DNA of 64,000 nt, taken from the NCBI GenBank assembly GCA_030686995.1, contig CM060698.1, positions 141,503,106 through 141,567,105 on the forward strand, given 5' to 3'. The notes beneath the pieces are model-generated. The model worked only from the letters and a program-made list of their open reading frames with translations. It was not told where the DNA came from and did not search any database. The translations under genes and the position numbers were made by a program. Source of the DNA: Artemisia argyi (Eukaryota > Streptophyta > Magnoliopsida > Asterales > Asteraceae). Position 1 is the first letter of the stretch. Each line of letters begins with the position of its first letter. Shown in pieces: positions 49,580 through 58,335 of this stretch.

Positions 49580-52500
49580 CTCCCCCGCAGTTGGAGCGGG
49601 AGGACACCGAACACTCAAACTGGACCTAAACTCCTGAAACAAAGCATATGGTAAACCTTTGGTAAAAATATCTGCATACTGATAACGTGAGGGTACATGA
49701 AGCACTCGAACCTGACCAGCAGCAACCAATTCCTGTACAAAATGAATATTAATCTCTATATGCTTCGTACGTTGATGTTGAACCGGATTAGAAGATAAGT
49801 AAACTGCACTAACATTATCACAGTATACAAGCGTAGCAGAAGATAAAGGTGTGTGTAACTCACGTAAAAGATTTCGCAACCAACAAGTCTCAGCAACAGC
49901 ATTGGCAACCCCACGATACTCTGCCTCAGCACTGGAACGAGAGAGCGTCGGTTGACGCTTAGAGGACCAGGAGAGAAGATTGTTACCCAGAAAAACACAA
50001 TACCCAGAAGTCGATCTCCGAGTAGTAGGGCATCCAGCCCAATCAGCATCAGAATAAGCAACCAATGAAGAAGTTGATGAAGAAAACAACTGCAAACCAT
50101 AGTCTAATGTACCCCGAACATACCTCAAGATGCGCTTAAGAGCCGAGAAGTGAGGTTCCCGAGGATCATGCATGAAAAGGCAAACCTGCTGCACTGCATA
50201 TGAAATATTAGGTCTAGTAAATGTAACATACTGGAGAGAACCAGCAAGACTCCGATATAACTTAGGATCAGAAACCGGATCACCATCATCACCCAATTTA
50301 GAATCTGTGTCAACAGGAGTCCAAGAAGGGTTACAACCAACCATATGTGCACGCTCCAATATCTCCATAGCATACTTACGTTGGGACAAAAACATACCAG
50401 AAGAGTCACGCGTAACTGAAACTCCCAAGAAATAATTAAGAGCACCCAAATCTGTCATAGCAAACTCCGTATGTAAAGAAGCAATGATCTGCTGTAATAA
50501 ACCATCAGACGAAGCAGTGAGCACAATATCATCCACATAGAGTAACAAAAATGCAGTATCATCACCCTGTTTATAAATAAATAACGAGGAGTCACAACGG
50601 CTAGGAGAAAAACCAACAGTAGTGATATAAGTAGCAAAGCGCTGAAACCAAGCCCGAGGAGCCTGCTTAAGACCATACAGCGAACACTGCAATAAACATA
50701 CATAATCAGGATGAACAGGATCATGAAACCCAGGCGGTTGATACATATAAACAGTTTCTGCCAAATCCCCATGTAAAAAAGCATTCTTGACATCCAGCTG
50801 ATGTACTGGCCAATGTCGATAAATAGCTAAACTAAGAACCGTCCGAATAGTGCCTGGTTTAACAACTGGGCTAAAAGTCTCATCAACATCCACAACCTCT
50901 ATTTGATTACTACCATTGGCCACAAGACGAGCCTTATATCGACTAAGAGTGCCATCTGCTAAATACTTGTGACAAAATAACCACATACTACGGATAACAT
51001 TCGCATCTGGGGGTTTTGGTACAAGAATCCAAGTTTTGTTTTTAATAAGTGCATCACGTTCATCACACATAGCATTTTGCCAATTGGGATTATGAAACGC
51101 ATCACTAGAAGACCGAGGTAAAGGAGAAATCGTAGACACATGACCAGCATAACGAGGATTGGGACGAGTAGTCCCGACACAAGCACGTGTGACCATGGGG
51201 TGAATCGAACCGGTTGGCTGTGGAATTGGAGGATCAGGTGCTTGTGGCATTTGTGGTATAGGTGAATCTGGTGTTTGTGGCATTTGAGGTGTTTGTGGCG
51301 TTTGAGGAGTTGGTGTATGTGCAGGAGATGGACTGAGAGGCTCAACAGGTGTATCAGTTGTAGGAGCGGTAGGTGTGGTGGTGGGAGATAATCTTAGAAT
51401 ATTAGAAATGACATTAGATGAGTCATCCAAAAAAGCATAAGAAGAACTGACAGTGGGAGTGGTGGTAGGAGATGTCGTTGTGGCAAACGGGAAAACAGTC
51501 TCATCAAAGGTAACATGGCGTAAAAGAATAATTTTATTGGTGTTCAAATCTAAACAACGATAACAACGATGATTGGTGGCATGACCTAAGAAAAGTGAAG
51601 GTGTGGCCCGTGCACCAAGTTTGTTATTAGTATCGATGTGAGGATAACAAAGACACCCAAAGGTATGCAAAAGACTATAGTCAGGTTTTAAACCAAAAAG
51701 GTGCGTAAAAGGAACTTCATTGTCAATGGCACGTGATGGTAAGATATTTAAAAGATAAACAGCCATATTAAGAGCCTCAATCCAATAATTAGGAGGAAGA
51801 TGTGCTTGAAATAACAAGGAACGGATAAGGTTATTGATAGTTCTAATCATCCTTTCGGATTTCCTGTTTTGTTGAGAAGTACGAGGACAAGAAAACCGAA
51901 ATTGAATCCCATTATCTGAAAAGAGTTGATGAAAGGCTTGGTTATCAAATTCCTCACCATGGTCACACTGAAAAGACTTAATTTCATATTTAAATTGAGT
52001 ACGAACAAAGCTACGAAACAAAGTAAATTTAGAACTAACAAACGGAAGTTTCACGTGTTTGCCAAGCTGACAAGCATGACAAAGAACGGGAGACTTCTCT
52101 TTATTACAAGAAATTGAACTACTTGAAAGGACACGACGTAGCACTTCACTTCCTGGATGTCCAAGTCGCTGATGCCACGTATACTGACTCGCTAAAAAAA
52201 CATGCGGAATTATGGAAGGTTGAGTGACTGGATAAAGATCTCCATTGCTATCACAGCGGAGCAGCACCCGACGCTTTTGAAACTCCTTAACAGAAAAACC
52301 AAAAGGGTCAAACTCAACAGTACAATAATTATCACGAACAAATTGATGAACATAAATCAAATTCTTAACAATATTAGGAGTAATTAACACATTATTTAAA
52401 TGAAGAGGACGAGTAGAAGTAGGTAAAATGCTATGGCCAGAGTTGATAACGGGAATAGAATGCCCGTCACCAACCGCGACAGACGGATAAATGCACCTAT

Positions 52501-52939
52501 TAAAAACATCACTAAGAGACTTAACCGAATCATTAAGATGAGAGGACGCACCTGTATCCATATTCCAGTTGGGATTATGAAGAGTATCAGCAATAAAAGC
52601 ATGAGGTAAAACCGTTTCTTGACCCTGTAGTGCACCCCCCTGCTGTGAACCAATCAAGGGAGTAGAGACCTGCTGCGAACCTGCCAAAGAAGAACCCCCT
52701 GGCACATTAAATGAACCACCCTGCTGCTGTGTGAACCAAGCAGGTATGAACTGCCAATGACCCTGTGGAACCCCCTGATGAACCGAGGAAGGTGAACTCC
52801 CATACACATGTAATTGACCCCCTGACCCGGATGAACCCCCTGCTGCTGTGGAACCCCTTGCTGTTGTGTGAACTCTCGTAAGTATTAATATGTGGAGTGG
52901 GCTGGGCCTGTTTTGCGAAACCTGGTGGAGCCATAACAC
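49574..52939 (-). CDS. pol: copia pol: protease, integrase (internally deleted), reverse transcriptase, RNase H
   Basis: The open frame spans about 1,121 codons in copia order. The protease motif is NMDTGASSHL. The preintegrase zinc region ends CHACQLGKHVKLPF. The integrase continues FQCDHGEEFDN. The reverse transcriptase has LLLYVDDIVLTAS, and RNase H has YSDADWAGCPTTRRSTSGY and SRSSAEAEYR. Compared with the neighbouring decayed copy, about 53 residues are missing after KLPFVSS (near 52030), taking away the first catalytic Asp of integrase. The frame at the N-terminal Q/G-rich linker is uncertain. It lies in the same frame as gag but is separated from it by a TAA and a TAG. Confidence 0.88.
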   Translation of the reverse strand: MLWLHQVSQNRPSPLHILILTRVHTTARGSTAAGGSSGSGGQLHVYGSSPSSVHQGVPQGHWQFIPAWFTQQQGGSFNVPGGSSLAGSQQVSTPLIGSQQGGALQGQETVLPHAFIADTLHNPNWNMDTGASSHLNDSVKSLSDVFNRCIYPSVAVGDGHSIPVINSGHSILPTSTRPLHLNNVLITPNIVKNLIYVHQFVRDNYCTVEFDPFGFSVKEFQKRRVLLRCDSNGDLYPVTQPSIIPHVFLASQYTWHQRLGHPGSEVLRRVLSSSSISCNKEKSPVLCHACQLGKHVKLPFVSSKFTLFRSFVRTQFKYEIKSFQCDHGEEFDNQAFHQLFSDNGIQFRFSCPRTSQQNRKSERMIRTINNLIRSLLFQAHLPPNYWIEALNMAVYLLNILPSRAIDNEVPFTHLFGLKPDYSLLHTFGCLCYPHIDTNNKLGARATPSLFLGHATNHRCYRCLDLNTNKIILLRHVTFDETVFPFATTTSPTTTPTVSSSYAFLDDSSNVISNILRLSPTTTPTAPTTDTPVEPLSPSPAHTPTPQTPQTPQMPQTPDSPIPQMPQAPDPPIPQPTGSIHPMVTRACVGTTRPNPRYAGHVSTISPLPRSSSDAFHNPNWQNAMCDERDALIKNKTWILVPKPPDANVIRSMWLFCHKYLADGTLSRYKARLVANGSNQIEVVDVDETFSPVVKPGTIRTVLSLAIYRHWPVHQLDVKNAFLHGDLAETVYMYQPPGFHDPVHPDYVCLLQCSLYGLKQAPRAWFQRFATYITTVGFSPSRCDSSLFIYKQGDDTAFLLLYVDDIVLTASSDGLLQQIIASLHTEFAMTDLGALNYFLGVSVTRDSSGMFLSQRKYAMEILERAHMVGCNPSWTPVDTDSKLGDDGDPVSDPKLYRSLAGSLQYVTFTRPNISYAVQQVCLFMHDPREPHFSALKRILRYVRGTLDYGLQLFSSSTSSLVAYSDADWAGCPTTRRSTSGYCVFLGNNLLSWSSKRQPTLSRSSAEAEYRGVANAVAETCWLRNLLRELHTPLSSATLVYCDNVSAVYLSSNPVQHQRTKHIEINIHFVQELVAAGQVRVLHVPSRYQYADIFTKGLPYALFQEFRSSLSVRCPPAPTAGEC

Positions 52940-53182
52940 ACACTAAAGGCTAATGAGGAACACCCGAATTTTGCACTTGTGTGGTAACATTAGAAACTTG
53001 TGTATCCCCCCATTCACATTGCACTGAATCCCCAACTTAGCCAAAAGAGTGTGAAAATTCGCCAAGTCATTAGTAGACAAATTGGGACTTGAAGGAGCGG
53101 TGACAGTGGAGGGCCGTTTAGACGGGTTATTGTGAATACCATCATGTAGAAACTTACAATGAACACCGAAGCGACAAAACCC

Positions 53183-53950
53183 TTAAGCAAAAAGGAAACA
53201 ATGTTTGTGTTCCTTTTCATTAGAATTAGTGGCATGCCTCATGTTTGAATTCGAATTAGCCAATAAAACCATTGGTGATGAAGAGCTAGAATCAACAAGA
53301 GTATCTAGTCCGCGGGTCTTATAACGCATCTCCTCCGTTGTAAGAATTGATCGAACCATTTTAAGATCCGGAAAAACTTCGCGATGAGCAATGATAGTTG
53401 AAACACTATCATATTTCGCGGGCAACCCTTCCAAGGCAAAAGTAACAATGTCATCATCACTAATAGAAGAAACCAAACTTGATAATATAGTTGCCATATT
53501 TTCAATCTTCCGAAAGTAAGCATCAATACTTAAATCCCCAAGTTTAAGAGCACGTAGTTCGGCCTTCAATGCAATAGAGCGAGAGTGCTTATTGTCATTG
53601 AAAATCGAAGCAAGCATGTCCCATGCCTCCTTGGCCGTTTGAGGATCCGCATTAACAAGACGTTGTTGAAGCGTTGGAGACAAAGTAACGAAGATCCAAG
53701 AAAGAACAATAGTGTCAATCTTCAACCATTCGGCATCGGGAGTACTTGAGGTTGCATCATTCGGAGATTTGCCCAAAAGATGATCCAAGATGGAGTGCCC
53801 TTTGCATAAATGCTTCAGAAAATAAGTCCACGAGGAGTAGTTCATCTCCTCAAGATCCAACTTGACCGGAACAAGAGTGGGAATGTTATTGATGGTCATG
53901 AGCTTGTCGGATAAAAGAATCACGGGTAATGGAGGATTGGAGTCTGCCAT
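53183..53950 (-). CDS. gag: copia gag, ended by a stop inside its zinc finger
   Basis: The protein starts MADSNPPLPVILLSDKLMT and has the copia Gag pattern (DLEEMNYSSWTYFLKHLC, then SRSIALKAELRALK, then FALEGLPAKYDSV). It ends at a TAA (53185-53183) that lies within a zinc finger at 53200-53144 with Cys/His spacing C-x7-C-x5-C-x3-H, a CCCH type. A second in-frame TAG lies at 52945-52943. Translation of pol would need readthrough or repair. Confidence 0.85.
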   Translation of the reverse strand: MADSNPPLPVILLSDKLMTINNIPTLVPVKLDLEEMNYSSWTYFLKHLCKGHSILDHLLGKSPNDATSSTPDAEWLKIDTIVLSWIFVTLSPTLQQRLVNADPQTAKEAWDMLASIFNDNKHSRSIALKAELRALKLGDLSIDAYFRKIENMATILSSLVSSISDDDIVTFALEGLPAKYDSVSTIIAHREVFPDLKMVRSILTTEEMRYKTRGLDTLVDSSSSSPMVLLANSNSNMRHATNSNEKEHKHCFLFA

Positions 53951-54302
53951 AGTAATAGGATAATGAGAACAGTAACTTGAGAATTAGGGTAGGTTTGGTG
54001 ATTAGTAATGGAACAGTAACGTGGGAGGGTAGGGTAGGGTTTAGAGGGTACAGTAACTTTAGAATATAGGGCTTGGTTTATTAGAACATAAAGCAAATCA
54101 AAATCGACTATACTACTAACAGTAACACAAACACCAAAGGAAGCAAATAACTAGAGTCAACTGGTGATCAAACACAAACACCAACGATCGACTACACCAT
54201 TAATCAGTCGACTGGTGATCAAACTTAACACCAACGATCGACAAATGAAGCAAAAAAAAAATTAGGGTTTAAAGGATCGGAATTGTGTAGGCTATGATAC
54301 CA

Positions 54303-54439
54303 TGTAGGTTAATGAATGAATCGTGACTTTATTAATGATATGAATGGGTGTATAAATACCACTACAAAGAACATTCTAGACCTCAAGCTTAGCCCATACA
54401 AATATAAGATAAGGACTCTACTGAATATATCGACTAACA
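54303..54439 (-). repeat. 5' LTR of the copia element
   Basis: On the minus strand this is the upstream LTR that would drive transcription. It is followed directly by the primer-binding site. Confidence 0.93.
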
Positions 54440-55165
54440 GTTTTATGGTCTAGTTTGGAAAGACTTGGTTTAGTGATGTTGTGATTTGTGTTGGATCACA
54501 AAGTCAAAGTTAGCTTAAGAGAAAAATTTTGTTTTCCAAAGAAAAGATTAAAATAAGAGCAAAAAGATGAAATAAGTTTTTCATTTGGGTCTGCCATTGA
54601 TTATGGTTGATTACACTTATTTTATTTGATTTTAGTTTTAGATTTCACATTCCCCGCCTATTTCTTCAACATGTAGCATAATTTCTTTTTTGACCAGTTA
54701 CCTGAACCCCTGATTTTACCACCTCTGGTTTAGACTTTGGTCTTTGTTGCCTGTTATTTTCCATGTGTACCTTCTAAGGCTATTAAGTAGATATGACTTA
54801 CCAAAGTTTATGTAGAACGCAACGTCTTATTGTTCGATTTATTTACTTCTTGTTTTTGCCTTCAAATAAACTGCAAATCTGACTTCATTCCCTGATTATC
54901 TGGTGGTGCATATGAGAAAATTTGTTATGGAAACTGGTTGGGTGCCAAAGAAACTTGGTATATGGAGTCTTATGCCGGTGAGCCTGTCGCAAAATGGGAT
55001 GTTGGTCTGTGTACAGAATCAGAGTAGCATGTTTTGTTGTTGAGGCGCATGAGGTTTAAAATTGCCACCAAGATTCTGTTGCACGAGTTGAATGTGCATT
55101 CGCAAAAGATGTATGATTATTGTGAATTCAATCAAGAACAAGGCTGAGCGTGAAAAAGATCTTGT

Positions 55166-56239
55166 TTATCGTGAAAAAAGATGTTAAGAATAAAGAGGTT
55201 GATGCACTTAACTGATGGTAGTATATGTGGTAAAATGATTGTAGTTTATGTTGTACTGATGGGCAGTCTTTTTGTAAAATATGATGATGTTAAACTGATG
55301 GTAGTTTATGTAGTACTGATGGTTAGCTTTGAGATAATCTAATTGTGGCATCTCATTATAAATTTTAAAATGTTTTTTTTATCTGCTATTTTGCTGCATG
55401 TTTTAAAGTTTTTATATCTAAATCACATATGATTTTTGCACAAATCATATATGATTTGTTAAAAATCACATATGATTTTCACAAATCATATGTGATCTGT
55501 TAAAACTCAATATGTGATTGTAGTAGAATCACATATGATCTGGTAAAAATCCAAAACCATTAAATAATCAGAAAATCCCAATTCTTTTGTACGAGCAATT
55601 TGACATTCTCCCATTGATTCCTATGAAGATAGGAAACTTGTATTTCTCATTCAAACTATTAATAATCAAATAACCAACACTAACCAAACACAAAACAAGC
55701 ACTAACCCTAAACATCATATTTCACAAAAAATTTACAGTTAGGTAACTCGGAAAAAAATATCAATAAACATGAACTTACACCAACTGAGATGGATATGGA
55801 GAGTGTTAAGGGTTTGTTTATGGGTGCCTATATGTGTGTATGTGTTTGTGGGGAGGATATGTGTGGTGAAGATGGGTTTGTATGGTGAAGATGGACATGA
55901 TTTTCACAAATCATATATGATTTTATAAACAATCATATGTGATTGTAGTAGAATCATATGTGATTTAGTAATGTAACTTTACATCTTGCATTTGTATTCA
56001 GTTAAAAATACCAAATCTGCTATAACAATAAACTAAAATAATTCAATTAAATAAAAAGTAACTTTTCAGAATCACGTATAATCCTCGTAACACTTTTCCA
56101 ACAATGCAATAAAAATAAATAAATAACCAAATCTAAACAAAGTATGATATTCAAGAAGCGTTAGTCGCTTGTTCAGTTTCGACAATTGTCGTTGTTTGTT
56201 CACCCGCATCAGTTCTAGCTTGTTTTGCAACAGCAATCT
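55166..56239. other. spacer between the Ulp1-like and facing gene remnants
   Basis: No intact gene. It contains two diverged copies of a tgatgttaaactgatggtagtt phrase (55204 and 55283) and two clusters of the palindromic words. The minus-strand frame at 56269-56072 reads NPKYIEKLARLLLQNK and belongs to the facing remnant. Confidence 0.5.
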
Positions 56240-56950
56240 TGCAAGTTTTTCAATATACTTTGGATTCAATGGACATGTCGTCTTGCTGTGATTGTTAGTC
56301 TTCTCTCCACTTAATCCACGTTTGCTTTTCTGCTTAGATGTTTTCCACTCTTTCTACGTTCTTCTTTAGACCAACCTTTGTTTGAAGCATTAGATGGATT
56401 TTTTACCACAGGTTTTTCAGGTTTTTCAACTGCATATATACTTAATCCCACTGACCCGTCTTCAAGAGAACTCAGAACCTAGTTGCAGAACAGGAAGGAA
56501 AGAAAATTAGAACATTTTTAATTCTAGAGTCATATATGATTTTACTAGAATCATATATGATTTTTATAAGAATCATATATGATTCTACTACAATCATATA
56601 TGATTCTACAAGAATCATATGTGATTCTTTTCTTCTTTATTACAGAAAACAGATAAAACAGAAAAACTTCTTTTCTTTCACTAGAATCATATATGTTTCT
56701 TTTCTTCTTTGTTACAGAAAAACAAATAAAACAGAATCTACTAATATGAAAATAAGCAATAAAAAAATTGAATAAGCAAAAAAATTAGCACAATCATATG
56801 TGATTTACCTTGAATAACATATATATTTTCTTCTTCCACAACCTCAACATCTACCAATATATCAGCTTCATCCCAAACCTCAGCATCCACCATAAGCTCA
56901 GCTTCATATCGATTTTCATCAATCGCGACTACAATATCATTATTATCCAT
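56072..56950 (-). pseudogene. remnant of a possible FAR1/MULE-type gene
   Basis: A first exon at 56950-56809 starts MDNNDIVVAIDENRYEAELM, is very acidic, and ends at caag/gtaaat. Downstream at 56480-56072 frames read KPVVKNPSNASNKGWSKEER and then KTNNHSKTTCPLNPKYIEKL. The latter resembles the degenerate HN-K-TC knuckle at the end of FAR1-related and Mutator transposase proteins. The frames do not join without stops. The family assignment rests on this short motif and is weak. Confidence 0.35.
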
Positions 56951-57383
56951 TATTTAAATGATTAATTTTGTTGCTGAATCAGGATGTACGGCGGCGGAGC
57001 GATGGCAGCGACGGATTTGATAGTGATGAAGACGGATTTGACGGTTATATGTGGATTGACGGTGATGATGTTGGATTTGGCGGTGATAATGGTGGATCGG
57101 TGATGATGATGGTGATGTTTGAGAGTGTTTGTGTGTGTGATGATGGTGGATCGGTGATGTTTGAGAGTGTTTGTTTGTGTGTGAGTTTTTTTTGCCCTAA
57201 TTTTTTTTTGGAAAAGAATGAAGTTACGTATGTTTTTTTGGTTTATATATTTGACTTTTTTGCCCTTCAAGTGTAAATAGATGATTTGATCTCAGCCTTT
57301 AGATCAAATTCGATTGGATGGTTGCGAGGGTTCAATGGTTCTATGGTCAATGATGGTTTTATATAGATCTCAACTCATTGGGC
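56951..57383. other. leader-like region upstream of the facing remnant
   Basis: It is rich in ggtgatgatg, gtggatcggtgatg and gagagtgtttgtg words, with the block gatggtggatcggtgatg repeated at about 57088 and 57141. Open frames on both strands (D/G-rich or H/T-rich) come from the simple repeats. No recognised gene. Confidence 0.5.
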
Positions 57384-57740
57384 TATTGAACTCCTATAGG
57401 AAATCAGTAATTAAAAGATATTTTTTTTCTCTCTCTAGTATACGGTTTATTCAATTAATCAAAGAAAATAACAAAAATATAAAAAAGTTGTTAGGCAAAG
57501 TGTTACTTATATGTGCCTTATTTTGCTCATAATATCTTTACTTCTTTACTATCTGCCATAATAATGACCAACATCACGAGAGGTCATCCACTGTGGCACC
57601 ACCATCACGAGTGGCACAATGATTATTACTGTAGTAATGACCACCACGTAGAGGGGTCATCCAATGTGGCACCGGCTTCACGAGTGGCAAAATGATAGAT
57701 AACGAGTAATGAGGCTAGGAAAAAAAATATACTGGCAGTA
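57384..57740. repeat. dispersed repeat, copy B
   Basis: This is the counterpart of 40995-41350, with ataggaaatcagtaatt, ggtttattcaattaatcaa, gctcataatatctttac and tggcaccaccatcacgagtg. Copy B has an internal extra repeat of the accaccacgtagaggggtca and gtggcaccggcttcacgag type at 57640-57690. Confidence 0.8.
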
Positions 57741-58039
57741 TGTTCAGACTAATCGTAGTGAGACCAAACCATTTGGTCGGTCTTGCCATTTCGAATGCGT
57801 CTCGCCACTACGGAGGCCAAACTAGGCGCGTCCCCTACCCGTAAAAATAAAAGTTTTGATCTGTCAAGCGACCGAAATAATTGAAAGTGTGTTTGATTTA
57901 GGAGAGAGAAAATCAAGTTGTCAAATGTGGCAGTGCTGTTTGATATCTTTTCGTGGTCTCGTTACTACTAGTCTCAGATAAGAAATAAGAGAACTTTACT
58001 TTGAATGATTTCATTGACAATTTTGCTCTTAGGTGTAAA

Positions 58040-58335
58040 AATGGACGAAAACTGATAAAAAATATGAAAACGTGAGAAAAACGGATGAAAACGTGTAAAA
58101 ATGAACGAAAACAGATAAAAACGTATGAAAACACGAAAAAAAAACTGATAAAAAAGTGAGGAAACAGACGAAAACATTTAAAAACAGATAAAAACGTATG
58201 AAAGCAGATAAAAACGTATGAAAACATGAAAAAAGGGATGAAAACATGTAAAAGCATATGAAAACGTGTAAAAACGGACGAAAACGGATAAAAACGAACG
58301 AAAACGAAAGAAAAACGGACGAAAACAGATATAAA
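58040..58335. repeat. minisatellite of aaaacg(t/g)a(t/c)gaaaacagat units
   Basis: About 25 imperfect 11-12 bp units such as aaaacgtatg, aaaacagat and aaaacggacg are arrayed without interruption. On the minus strand this gives repetitive F/R/V/S/H frames that are not proteins. Confidence 0.85.

Larger units (their letters stand above)
49443..54439 (-). mobile_element. complete Ty1/copia LTR retrotransposon, 4,997 bp
   Basis: Two 137 bp LTRs (49443-49579 and 54303-54439) begin TGTAGGTTAATG and end CTAACA on the plus strand and differ at about three positions. The target duplication GTTTT is exact (49438-49442 and 54440-54444). Read on the minus strand, a primer-binding site TGGTATCATAGC adjoins the 5' LTR (54302-54291), one change from the plant initiator-Met tRNA complement, and a G-rich polypurine tract precedes the 3' LTR (about 49581-49592). 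Low LTR divergence means a fairly recent insertion. Coding damage makes it probably unable to move by itself. Confidence 0.95.
48926..55165 (+). pseudogene. Ulp1-like cysteine protease gene remnant, split by a copia element
   Basis: Piece 48926-49062, with a good acceptor and donor, encodes VFPIRASDHFYVVVFNIKKS and later IILDNTPEIYNTKYKI, the strand around the catalytic His and Asp of the Ulp1/SENP fold. After the inserted element, piece 54905-55165 encodes YMESYAGEPVAKWDVGLCTE, a stop, and then LLLRRMRFKIATKILLHELN, the C-terminal end of plant Ulp1-domain proteins. Where the catalytic DCG should stand the codons read W-L-G (54935-54943), so the nucleophile appears lost. Plant Ulp1-domain copies are often carried by Mutator-like or other DNA transposons. 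Between them, at 49350-49400, is an exon-like AFHPKDDIRAKAIRL piece of unknown origin. Confidence 0.62.
49104..56806. repeat. dispersed family of palindromic aatcatatatgatt words
   Basis: About 19 copies of a 14 bp palindrome, aatca(t/c)at(a/g)tgatt, occur in five clusters at 49104-49162, 55424-55546, 55896-55972, 56525-56694 and 56791-56806. In the densest cluster five copies follow each other at 22-23 bp, separated by ctactag-type spacers. The inserted copia element itself contains none. Confidence 0.85.

Noticed and set aside
56962..57276. 102-codon frames, D/G-rich on plus and H/T-rich on minus
   Set aside because: Both derive from gatgatggtgg-type simple repeats upstream of the acidic exon.
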